Of a stretch of 64,000 nt of DNA, positions 53,270 to 62,021 are shown piece after piece; position 1 is the first letter of the stretch; each line of letters begins with the position of its first letter. Location: positions 1 to 64,000 of the forward strand of contig NZ_BMJE01000004.1 of NCBI RefSeq assembly GCF_014642915.1. The letters run 5' to 3'. A program made the translations under genes and the position numbers. This DNA is from Flavobacterium suaedae (lineage in GTDB: Bacteria > Bacteroidota > Bacteroidia > Flavobacteriales > Flavobacteriaceae). The notes beneath the pieces were generated by a model. It ran no database searches, was not told where the DNA came from, and was given only the letters and a program-made list of their open reading frames with translations.

Positions 53270-53908
53270 TTAGTTAACTACTGTAATTTCAGCATCACCA
53301 CTTATAGATCTATTTACTTTTTCAGGGTTACCGTATATTGTAATTTCAGCATCGGAACTGGCTTGAACGTTTACGGTTTTTTTAGTATAAATTACTGCTT
53401 CAGCATCTGATGATAATACAATATCAGTATTTTCGGCTATAAGGTTTTTAGCATGTAATTCAGCATCTGAACTAAAAAATGCAGCATGATTTACCGCTTT
53501 TCCTGAAAGTGTAATTTCAGCATCGGAACTCGCTGTAGTTTCTAAGTATTTTACTTTTACTTTAAGTGTTACTTCGGCATCAGAATCAGCTATAATACTA
53601 AGTTTATTAACCTTTATTTCGTCATTACCTGTTAATACTGCATCCGAAGCTATGGTAATAGTTTCTATATCACCATTATAATATAACATAAAATTGCTAT
53701 CGCTACCTAATACTAACGTACCACTTTCGTTAACAACATTTGTTTCTTCAGCATCATTTATTATAAGTTCGTTTCTGTTAGATTTTATTATAGTAACTTC
53801 GGAATCAGATGCTATAACTAAGTTTTTAAATTTTTTAAGTTTAATAGTTTCCTGAGAAAAAGAAAGGCTGAAAGCACTTAACGTAACTAGTAAAAATATT
53901 TTTTTCAT
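53270..53908 (-). CDS. GIN-domain (DUF2807) secreted protein with SDAE repeats
   Basis: A 212-residue exported protein (signal peptide 1-18, ending SFSQ) made almost wholly of short beta strands, each followed by Ser-Asp-Ala-Glu or a variant. SDSE, SDSN, SDAV, SDAE (five times) and GDAE recur about every 15-25 residues, as expected for successive rungs of a right-handed beta-helix. The DUF2807/head-GIN family has unknown function. A paralogue with different rung residues lies next to it. A terminator separates the two. Confidence 0.85.
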   Translation of the reverse strand: MKKIFLLVTLSAFSLSFSQETIKLKKFKNLVIASDSEVTIIKSNRNELIINDAEETNVVNESGTLVLGSDSNFMLYYNGDIETITIASDAVLTGNDEIKVNKLSIIADSDAEVTLKVKVKYLETTASSDAEITLSGKAVNHAAFFSSDAELHAKNLIAENTDIVLSSDAEAVIYTKKTVNVQASSDAEITIYGNPEKVNRSISGDAEITVVN

Positions 53909-53972
53909 GATTGATAATGTTTAGTTTAATAATAAAGACAGTACCCTATACCCTATTGTTACAGTTAGCCAT

Positions 53973-54019
53973 AAAAAAACTCCAAAATATATTTTAGTAA
54001 TATATTTTGGAGTTTTTTT
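53973..54019. terminator. Long hairpin terminator between the GIN-domain genes
   Basis: Nineteen-base arms aaaaaaactccaaaatata / tatattttggagttttttt (53973-53991 and 54001-54019) around a 9-base loop. On the minus strand it terminates the upstream GIN gene. Confidence 0.85.
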
Positions 54020-54034
54020 ATTTTTTTACGGCTA

Positions 54035-54703
54035 TTACATTATAGTAATATCGCCAGCTATAACTTCTTTTTTATCAACTTGTTTAGGTTTACCATAAAT
54101 ATCTATTTCACCACCTGCACGGGTTTTAGCAGTTACATAATCAGTAGCAAATATTTCTGCCTCGCCACCTGCATTTATAGTGATTTCGGTTTGCTTGGTT
54201 TCTAAACCTTTTGCTTTCATTATTGCGCCCGATGTTAATAACACATCATGATTAGCTGTTGTACCTGAAAGTTCTAGTATACCTCCCGAAGCTGCTTTTG
54301 ATTTTAAACGGTCAACATCAAGTTTAATTTTTATAGTAGCACCTTCTTTAGCATTCAGTTCAAATGCTGTTGCTTTAAAAACATCTGCAGAACCTACAAA
54401 AGAGCCTTCACTGGCTTCAATATGGTCTATAGTATTAGTGTAATATAATATAGCTTCAATATCTTCACCCTGAAGTAGTTTAGTAAACTGCATGCGTATT
54501 TTAAGTTTACCATTTTTGTTTACAACTTCTACTTCATCAGCCCTGTGTCCTGTAATTACTAATTTATTTTCATCTGATTTTATCATGGTAAGATTGATTA
54601 AATCGTACACTCTTACCTCAGTAAAATCGCCAATATTTTTAGTTACCTGTGCATTAATAGCCTGAGACAGCACTATAAATGCAATTACTATTAATTTTTT
54701 CAT
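54035..54703 (-). CDS. GIN-domain (DUF2807) secreted protein
   Basis: A 222-residue exported protein (signal peptide about 1-18, ending AINAQ) with the DUF2807 pattern: IGDFTEVRVYDLINLTMIKSDENKLVITGHRADEVEVVNKNGKLKIRM, then repeated strand turns SEGSFVG, KEGATIK, SGGILEL, SGAIMK, AGGEAEI, AGGEIDI, AGDITIM. The start is placed at 54703 because MKKLIVIAFIVL begins the signal; the frame opens 15 codons earlier. It is the upstream paralogue of the SDAE protein. Function unknown. Confidence 0.85.
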   Translation of the reverse strand: MKKLIVIAFIVLSQAINAQVTKNIGDFTEVRVYDLINLTMIKSDENKLVITGHRADEVEVVNKNGKLKIRMQFTKLLQGEDIEAILYYTNTIDHIEASEGSFVGSADVFKATAFELNAKEGATIKIKLDVDRLKSKAASGGILELSGTTANHDVLLTSGAIMKAKGLETKQTEITINAGGEAEIFATDYVTAKTRAGGEIDIYGKPKQVDKKEVIAGDITIM

Positions 54704-54773
54704 GTTATTTTCTATTATTAAATGTTTTATACATTTAAAGACTTTCACAAAAATAAAATGTTACAGTTTTTAG

Positions 54774-56969
54774 TTAAACAGGTCTTTCTGATGCTTTACT
54801 TAAAAACTGAAAATCCAATTGCTTTTTAACTAAATCAGCATTTTTAACTTTTACATAAACCTCATCTCCCAGCTGAAGCAATTTACCTGTAGTTTCACCT
54901 ACCAAAGCATATTGCTTGTCATCAAAAGTGTAATAATCATCTTTTATTTCGCGTATGCGGCACATACCCTCACATTTATTAGATTCAATTTCTACGTATA
55001 TACCCCACTCTGTTACGCCGGATATTACACCTAAAAACTCTTCATCTTTATGATCCAGCATGTACTTAACCTGCATGTATTTAATGCTGTCGCGCTCGGC
55101 ATTTACAGCAAGATATTCCATGTTAGAACAGTGTTGGCATTTGTCTTCATATTCTTCTTCACTTACTGATTTACCACCATCCAGATAATGTTGTAATAGC
55201 CTATGTGCCATAACATCAGGATAACGCCTTATGGGTGATGTAAAGTGCGAATAATAATCGAAAGCAAGACCATAATGCCCTATATTATCAGTAGAATATA
55301 CTGCTTTACTCATACTCCTAATTGCCAGCGTATCTACAAGGTTTTGTTCTTTTTTACCATGTGCATCAACCATTAACTGGTTTAATGACTGTGAAATAGA
55401 ACTTTTGGTTTTAAAATTTAAATTATAACCAAATTTTGATATTACCGTTTGCAGATTCATTAATTTATCCATATCCGGTTCATCGTGAATACGGTATACA
55501 AATGTTTTCTTTTGTTTGCCTATAAACTCTGCTACTTTACGGTTTGCTAAAAGCATGAATTCCTCTATCAGGTGATTGGATTCTTTTTGTTCTTTAAAAT
55601 ATACGCCTACCGGCTCTGAATTTTCATCCAGGTTAAACTTCACTTCTACTTTATCAAACGATATGGCACCTTTTGCCATACGCATACCACGCATTATTTT
55701 GGCTAACTGGTTTAGTTTAACAACAGCATCTCTTATTTCATGCGATACAGTATAATCTTCCCCTGTAAGCGATAATTCAGCCGGTATAGTGGCGCTTTCG
55801 GTTTCTATCATATGTTGTGCTTCTTCATAAGCAAAACGTTGATCAGAATAGATTACAGTGCGCCCAAACCACTTGTCTACTACCTCTGCCTTATCATTTA
55901 ACTGAAATACAGCTGAGAATGTATATTTTTCTTCGTTGGGTCGTAACGAACACGCAAAGTTTGATAATACTTCCGGCAACATAGGCACTACCCTATCTAC
56001 CAAATAAACCGATGTTGCTCTGTTATACGCTTCCTCATCAAGTATAGTTCCTTCCTGCAAGTAATGCGATACATCGGCAATATGAATACCTATCTCATAA
56101 TTACCATTTTCCAGTACTTTAAATGATAATGCATCATCAAAATCCTTAGCATCACGGGGGTCTATAGTAAATGTAAGTGTTTCGCGCATATCCCTGCGTC
56201 GTGCTATTTCTTCTTCCTGAATACTGGTATCCAGCTTTTGTGCATATACTTCTACTTCAACAGGAAAATCTGATGGTAAACCATATTCTGCCAGTATAGC
56301 ATGTATTTCAGTATCATGCTCTCCCGGTTTACCCAGTACTTTAGTTACTTCTCCAAAAGGGCTATCGGCTTTTTTAGGCCAGTCAGCTATTTTAACCAAC
56401 ACTACATCACCATTTTCAGCATCACCAATTTTATCTTTCGGTATAAAAATATCAGTATACATTTTAGGGTTAGCGGTAGATACAAATGCAAAATTCTTTT
56501 GTATATCTATAACACCTACAAAATCAGTAGAATGTCTTTCTACTATTTCTACAACTTCACCTTCGGGTCTGCGACCTTTTCTTCTGTTATATATATATAC
56601 TTTTACTTTATCGCCGTCTAATGCTTTATTAAGATTATTGGTAGGAATAAAAACATCATTTTCAAGCTCATCAGATACCAAATAGGCAGTTTTTTGGCTT
56701 GTCATATCAATTATTCCCTCAATATAATAGTCATTAGTGGCTGAAACTTTATACTTTCCTCTTTCAACTTCTTCAATATCTTTTTTAGCTGCCAGGAATT
56801 TAAGTTCTTTAATAATATCATTTCTGCTCTGGGTATCATTAACATCCAGTATTGCAGCTATTTGTTTGTAGTTGAATGATTTAGTTGGTTCTTTGGATAG
56901 TATTTTAAAAATTTTTCGTGAAAAATCTTTCGTTTTCTTCTTCGACGGTTTGCCGTTCTTTCTACTCAT
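54774..56969 (-). CDS. rnr: Ribonuclease R
   Basis: A 731-residue 3'-5' exoribonuclease. A helix-turn-helix N terminus ([26 protein letters not shown]) and cold-shock domains precede the RNB catalytic domain ([38 protein letters not shown], with the metal-binding Asp cluster, and [20 protein letters not shown] as [15 protein letters not shown]). A C-terminal S1 domain follows ([25 protein letters not shown]). It degrades structured RNA. It is the last leftward gene before the orientation switch at about 57 kb. Confidence 0.95.
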   Translation of the reverse strand: [731 protein letters not shown]

Positions 56970-57112
56970 ATAATCATTTAATAATTGCTGAAAATTACGA
57001 ATAACTATTAAATATACACTGCTATTTAATGAAATAATAACTTTTCAGGCTAAGAATTAATTTTACAATAAACCCAAAAAATCACTATCTTTAGTTACTA
57101 TAACACGCTATA

Positions 57113-57352
57113 ATGAAACACTTTATAACTGCAGCGGTATTTAATTATCCGCACGAAATAACTATACTGAAACATATTCTTACCGAGGCAGGCATCAGTT
57201 TCTTTTTCGAGAATGAAACAATAACCTCTATAACTCCGCTTTATTCCCTGGCACTTGGCGGCATAAAACTAAAAGTACACCCAAACGATTTAGACACCGT
57301 AAAGGAAATACTAAAAGACTTCGAAGAACAAAATAATCTCAGAATCGTTTAA
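57113..57352 (+). CDS. DUF2007 domain protein
   Basis: A 79-residue protein of the DUF2007 (putative signal-transducing) family: FNYPHEITILKHILTEAGISFFFENETITSITPLYSLALGGIKLKVHPNDLDTVKEIL. The family fold resembles a PII-like ferredoxin fold and its role is unknown. It sits alone at the left edge of an AT-rich gap with DnaA-box-like words. Confidence 0.85.
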   Translation: MKHFITAAVFNYPHEITILKHILTEAGISFFFENETITSITPLYSLALGGIKLKVHPNDLDTVKEILKDFEEQNNLRIV

Positions 57353-57926
57353 ACAGACTTATTAGTTATCAACATATATTAAAAACTATAAAAGCTTTTT
57401 TTAAAAATTTAAAAATTAATGATGGTTATTATAGCTTGTTAATATGCGGTAAAACTTTCTGATATTTTTTTGCTTATATCGTTTTCATCAACTTATAAAG
57501 AGTAATTAACAATGTTAGTTAAATGTAAAGCATTGTAAAATAATGCCATTCCAATTTTAATTTAATGTTATCAACAACTGTTGAAATACATTTTTAGATT
57601 TACTTTTTTGATAAGTTCACTTGTTAATTATTGTTAATAACTGTGTGAAACTGTTTCAAAAAAAACTACAAAAAAATAATAACTCTGCTTGCATTTTTAA
57701 ATTCCCTTTCTCTATGTAAAAATAATGTTAAGAACCCTAATTTTTTTATACTTTTTAATGGTTTACTTATCAACAATAATAGTGTATTTTCAACTTATTT
57801 ATTTACAGATACTTACAAAAAGTATTAACAATTCACCATATTAACATATTTATTGCTATATTTTTAGCTTTACAATTATTTAAAAAATATTAGAATATTG
57901 ACAGCCAACCATTTAATATTGTTTGG
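57353..57926. other. AT-rich gap, candidate replication origin (oriC)
   Basis: A strikingly AT-rich gene-free region. It holds three copies of TTATCAACA (57366-57374, 57568-57576, 57767-57775), one mismatch from the DnaA box TTATCCACA. TGTTAATAA (57632-57640) and several looser relatives (tgttgaaat, ttttcaact, tattaaca) are also present. Genes to the left run mainly leftward and all genes to the right run rightward, as at a bidirectional origin. A parS cluster is 16 kb away. No dnaA gene is in the window, which is not unusual in this phylum. The call is a hypothesis. Confidence 0.4.
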
Positions 57927-57934
57927 TAACTTTG
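57927..57934 (+). promoter_or_regulatory. Likely -7 box for rpiB
   Basis: TAACTTTG followed by C lies 31 bases before the rpiB start codon. A TTG at 57898 is 26 bases upstream, longer than the usual spacer. Confidence 0.5.
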
Positions 57935-57965
57935 CCCGAATAAACAACACAACACTACAGTAAAA

Positions 57966-58394
57966 ATGAAAATAGCTATTGGTAATGACCATGCAGGTCC
58001 TGACTACAAAAAAGCCATTGTAAAACACCTTGAAGAAAAAGGAATTGAAGTTATTAACCACGGTACCGATTCTTTTGATAGTGTAGACTATCCTGACTTT
58101 GTACATCCGGTAGCGGAAGACGTTGCTAATGGTACTGCCGATTTTGGTATAATCATCTGCGGTAGCGGTAACGGAGTAGCAATGACGGCTAATAAACATA
58201 AAGGTATTAGAGCTGCACTATGCTGGATTAAAGAAATTGCCGAGCTGGCACGCCAGCATAACGATGCTAATATTATAAGCATACCGGCACGTTATACCTC
58301 TGTACAGCAGGCAATAGGTATGGTAGATGCCTTTTTAAATACCGAGTTTGAAGGCGGAAGACACCAAAACAGAGTGAACAAGATACCTTGTTAA
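57966..58394 (+). CDS. rpiB: Ribose 5-phosphate isomerase B
   Basis: A 142-residue isomerase of the pentose phosphate pathway (RpiB/LacAB family). Motifs are AIGNDHAGPDYKKAIVKHLEEKG at the N terminus, then the active-site region FGIIICGSGNGVAMTANKHKGIRAALC. It carries the conserved Cys in IICGSGNG, and HNDANIISIPARY near the end. The length is normal. It is followed 52 bases later by the metal exporter gene. Confidence 0.95.
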   Translation: MKIAIGNDHAGPDYKKAIVKHLEEKGIEVINHGTDSFDSVDYPDFVHPVAEDVANGTADFGIIICGSGNGVAMTANKHKGIRAALCWIKEIAELARQHNDANIISIPARYTSVQQAIGMVDAFLNTEFEGGRHQNRVNKIPC

Positions 58395-58446
58395 TAACTC
58401 ATAATTACCTACTGAAACGAAAATAAAAACGCTAAAAAACTAAATT

Positions 58447-59355
58447 TTGGGCGGACACCACCATCATATACATAAACATAATGTTAGTGGAAACAAGCTT
58501 ATGTATTCCATATTGCTAAATGTGCTTATAACAGTCGCACAAGTAGTAGGAGGCATAATTTCGGGAAGCCTTGCGCTGCTATCCGATGCGCTGCATAACT
58601 TTAGCGATGTATTGTCGCTGGTAATAAGTTATATAGGGCATAAGCTATCCAGGCGCAAGGCAACTATTTCCCAAACTTTCGGTTTTAAACGCTCGGAACT
58701 TATAGCAGCCTTTATAAACGCCATAACACTAGTAGGTGTAGCCATATATTTAGTTTACGAAGCTATAGAACGCTTTATAGACCCTGTAACTATAAAGCCG
58801 GGACTTGTAATATGGCTGGCAGTACTGGGTATAGTAGCCAACGGAATATCAGTACTACTATTAAAAGACGATGCCAACCATAATCTGAATATGAAATCGG
58901 CGTATTTGCACCTGCTTACCGATATGATGGCATCGGTAGCCGTATTAATAGGCGGGTTGTTAATGATGTACTTCCAGATATACTGGGTAGATAGTTTATT
59001 AACACTGTTAATAGCCATTTACCTGATAATAGTAGGAGTGAAGCTGTTGGGCGATTCTACTAAAATGCTAATGCTTTTTACGCCTGATTCCATAAATATT
59101 AAAGATATTGTACACGAAGTACACAAAATACCCGGAGCCAACAAACTGCACCACATACACGTGTGGCATTTAAATGAGGAAGAACTGCACCTTGAAGCCC
59201 ATTTAGATTGCACCGAGGATATAACCCTATCGCAGTTTAACGAGCTGTTACATAAAATAGAAAAAGTACTGTTCGAAAAGTTCCATATTAACCACGTGAA
59301 CATACAACCCGAATACAAAAAAGAAGATCCTAAAGATTTTATTGTTCAGGATTAA
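58447..59355 (+). CDS. Cation diffusion facilitator metal exporter
   Basis: A 302-residue CDF transporter, probably exporting zinc or a similar divalent metal by proton exchange. A His-rich N terminus (GGHHHHIHKHN) precedes six membrane segments. The metal-site motif in helix 2 is SLALLSDALHNFSDVLSLVIS (H and D ligands), and helix 5 has HLLTDMMASVAVLIGGLLM. The cytoplasmic domain has HHIHVWHLNEEELHLEAHLDC. The His-rich start requires a TTG codon at 58447, because an in-frame stop lies just upstream and the first ATG would remove the His stretch; such starts occur but are less certain. Confidence 0.9.
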   Translation: MGGHHHHIHKHNVSGNKLMYSILLNVLITVAQVVGGIISGSLALLSDALHNFSDVLSLVISYIGHKLSRRKATISQTFGFKRSELIAAFINAITLVGVAIYLVYEAIERFIDPVTIKPGLVIWLAVLGIVANGISVLLLKDDANHNLNMKSAYLHLLTDMMASVAVLIGGLLMMYFQIYWVDSLLTLLIAIYLIIVGVKLLGDSTKMLMLFTPDSINIKDIVHEVHKIPGANKLHHIHVWHLNEEELHLEAHLDCTEDITLSQFNELLHKIEKVLFEKFHINHVNIQPEYKKEDPKDFIVQD

Positions 59356-59398
59356 AATAATATCATAAATTTACCAAATAGATATTTTTAACATAAAT

Positions 59399-61960
59399 AT
59401 GAGTAATTATAAAACAGAAAGAGATGTCGAGGTAAATCTAATAAATAAGCTATTTAAAGATATTCTTTTGTATCCTGAAAGCTGTTTGAGTTGGGATTAT
59501 CCAGTAAAAATGAATTTTGGAAGGGAAAAGAAAATTAAATATGCTGATTTAGTAGTTACACATTCTGAACATAAAAAGCCATTAATTGTTGTTGAAGCAA
59601 AAAAGCCAACTGAAACCATACAATCAGGAATTTCGCAGGTTGATAGTTACGCATTTTTTCTTGAATCAAGATATAGTGTACTTACTAATGGTAAAGCATT
59701 TGTACTAAGAGGGTATTATGGAAATTCCAAAGTAAATATAATTGAGAGTAATATAGATGAACTTGATTCTAGCAATTGGAATAGAGTCAGACAATTGATA
59801 TCTTACTATGAAGTTTTAAATTCTTTATCATTAAGGGCTAATCAATCGACAGAGGTTAATTATGAGAAGATAAAAGATTATAGAAGATATTTTAGAAATA
59901 TACATAATATAATTCGTGATGGAGACAAATTAGATCCTGGAGCTTCATTTGATGAATTTAGTAAAATATTATGTTTGAAATTTTATCAAGAAGAATGGAT
60001 TTTAAAAAATTTAAATAATCCATTAAATTTAAATAAATTGATAGAAGAGCAAAATTATCTGGAGCAAGGTGGAATATCATACATAAATAAGTGGTTTAAA
60101 AAATCTATAGAAGAAAATTATAGTGAAATTTTTGATGCAGATTCTAAAATAAATTTATCTTTTGAAACTTTTTATGCAGTATGGGAAAGACTTGAAAATT
60201 TTCAATTAAAGACTGATATTGATATTAAAGGTAGAGCATTTGAAGAATTTTTACCCACTCAACTTAGAGGTAAAGGTTTAGGGCAATTTTTTACTCCTAG
60301 ATCTATTGTTAATTTTATGACTAATCTTGCAGATATATCTATTTATGATATAGTCGGAGATTTTGCATGTGGTAGCGGGGGTTTTTTAATTAAGGCTTTT
60401 GAACGAATGATTGATTTGACTAATCAAATGCCAAGTGGTATGTGGTCAAAAATTGGTGTAAGCAAAAATGAATTTATAGAGATTCTAAAAACAGAACAAA
60501 TTTTTGGAATTGATGCAGAACCTAGAGCCGCAAGAACGGCTAAAATAAATATGATGATGTGGGGGGATGGAAAAAGAATTGTTAGAGGTAATTCTCTTGA
60601 TACGAAAGATGAAGATGGCAAGGAATATTTTTTGAAAGAATATAATTCAAATGATAAAAGTTCGGGATGCACAGTTATATTAGCTAATCCTCCGTTTGGA
60701 AGTAAAGAAAAAAAAGAATCTATATTAAAAAATTATATTCTTGGAAGTAAATTAGTTAAAAGAAAATCTCAAAGAACAGAAATTTTATTTTTAGAAAAGG
60801 GTCTAAAATTATTAAAACCAGAAGGAAAAATGTTAATTGTAATTCCTTCTGGAATACTTAGTAATGAAAGCTATAAATATGTTAGAGATTATTTACATAG
60901 TGAAGCAGAGATTAGGGCTATAATTGATTTACCTACACATACTTTTGTTCAATCTGGCGTTCCAACTATAAAGACAAGTATTTTATATTTACAAAAATTT
61001 ACTTCTGAAAAGAAAAAAAAATATGATGAAGAATTTATATCAGTAAAAAGTTCAGATATTATAAAGGAATATGAAGAATTCAATTATTCTATTTTTATGG
61101 GAAAAGCTGAATATATTGGTTTTGAACCTAATGGTAGAATTATAAATGATGGATTAGATACAGATTTAGATTTATTAATAAAAGATTACAATAATCGTTC
61201 AGATATAGATAATAAATTAATAAATTTGATAGATTTTTCTTCTAAATATTATAGAGATAAAGAATCATTTAGAATTGATAATTCCAATATAAGAGGAAAA
61301 AATAGAAATCTTAAAAATTCTTTTATTATCGATTTTAAGGACATAGAAAGCAGATTAGATACTAGTTATTATTTTTTCAAGAATAATTCTCAAAATTTAT
61401 TAAATAAATTTGAAAGTCTTGAAAATAAAATTATTGATAGGAGTCAAAGATTTCTTCCTAAAACGGATGAAGAATTAGATATTGAATATAGAATACTTTC
61501 TGTAACAAATAATGAAGGAGTAATATTTAATGAGTTTAGAAAAGGAGAGGAGTTTACGAGTGCTTATAAAGTTGTTAAAAAAGGAAATATTGTTTACAAT
61601 CCATATAGAATTAATGTAGGGAGTATAGGTATAGTTACAGATGAATTAGATAATAGTTATGTAAGTCCTGCCTATATAGTTTTTGATATTATAGGAATGG
61701 ATTCTGAGTTTTTTATACAACTTATAAAGAGTCCTTTTTACAAAATGTATATAGATATAGTTACTACAGGTTCAATTAGAGATAATTTGAGTTTAGATTT
61801 ATTAAAAAAGCTAAAATTTCCAAAAATAAATAAAAACGGACAAAAAGAAATTTTAGATGAGGTTTTAAATTTAACTTCTAAACAAAAAAAATTAAGAAAT
61901 AATATTAATCATAATAAAGATAAAATAATGGAGAAATTACATTCGATTCTTATTTCATAG
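59399..61960 (+). CDS. Single-chain restriction-modification protein (nuclease + N6-adenine methylase + specificity domain)
   Basis: An 853-residue protein with three parts. The N-terminal HSDR_N-type nuclease domain (about 1-140) has a PD-(D/E)xK signature: D50 in KYADLVV and E66-x-K68 in LIVVEAKKP. A type I-like N6-adenine methylase follows (about 150-560), with GRAFEEFL, GLGQFFTPRSIV, SAM motif DFACGSGGF (321-329) and catalytic NPPF (430-433). A C-terminal HsdS-like target-recognition part (about 640-853) ends in a coiled coil. No helicase domain or separate HsdR/HsdS lies beside it, so it resembles type IIG enzymes. The gene is much more AT-rich than its neighbours (AAA, ATA, TTA codons), suggesting horizontal transfer. 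Confidence 0.88.
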   Translation: MSNYKTERDVEVNLINKLFKDILLYPESCLSWDYPVKMNFGREKKIKYADLVVTHSEHKKPLIVVEAKKPTETIQSGISQVDSYAFFLESRYSVLTNGKAFVLRGYYGNSKVNIIESNIDELDSSNWNRVRQLISYYEVLNSLSLRANQSTEVNYEKIKDYRRYFRNIHNIIRDGDKLDPGASFDEFSKILCLKFYQEEWILKNLNNPLNLNKLIEEQNYLEQGGISYINKWFKKSIEENYSEIFDADSKINLSFETFYAVWERLENFQLKTDIDIKGRAFEEFLPTQLRGKGLGQFFTPRSIVNFMTNLADISIYDIVGDFACGSGGFLIKAFERMIDLTNQMPSGMWSKIGVSKNEFIEILKTEQIFGIDAEPRAARTAKINMMMWGDGKRIVRGNSLDTKDEDGKEYFLKEYNSNDKSSGCTVILANPPFGSKEKKESILKNYILGSKLVKRKSQRTEILFLEKGLKLLKPEGKMLIVIPSGILSNESYKYVRDYLHSEAEIRAIIDLPTHTFVQSGVPTIKTSILYLQKFTSEKKKKYDEEFISVKSSDIIKEYEEFNYSIFMGKAEYIGFEPNGRIINDGLDTDLDLLIKDYNNRSDIDNKLINLIDFSSKYYRDKESFRIDNSNIRGKNRNLKNSFIIDFKDIESRLDTSYYFFKNNSQNLLNKFESLENKIIDRSQRFLPKTDEELDIEYRILSVTNNEGVIFNEFRKGEEFTSAYKVVKKGNIVYNPYRINVGSIGIVTDELDNSYVSPAYIVFDIIGMDSEFFIQLIKSPFYKMYIDIVTTGSIRDNLSLDLLKKLKFPKINKNGQKEILDEVLNLTSKQKKLRNNINHNKDKIMEKLHSILIS

Positions 61961-61974
61961 AGAATCATTATTCA

Positions 61975-62002
61975 TTGCTTTCATAATATCCCGTTATCTT
62001 TG
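61975..62002 (+). promoter_or_regulatory. tex promoter
   Basis: TTG (61975-61977), 17-base spacer, TATCTTTG (61995-62002), then TGC; 19 bases before the tex start codon. Confidence 0.65.
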
Positions 62003-62021
62003 TGCATTATAATAACAAAGC

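Noticed and set aside
53270..54703. Recent tandem duplication of the GIN genes
   Set aside because: The two proteins share only the fold pattern and differ throughout in sequence; they are old paralogues.
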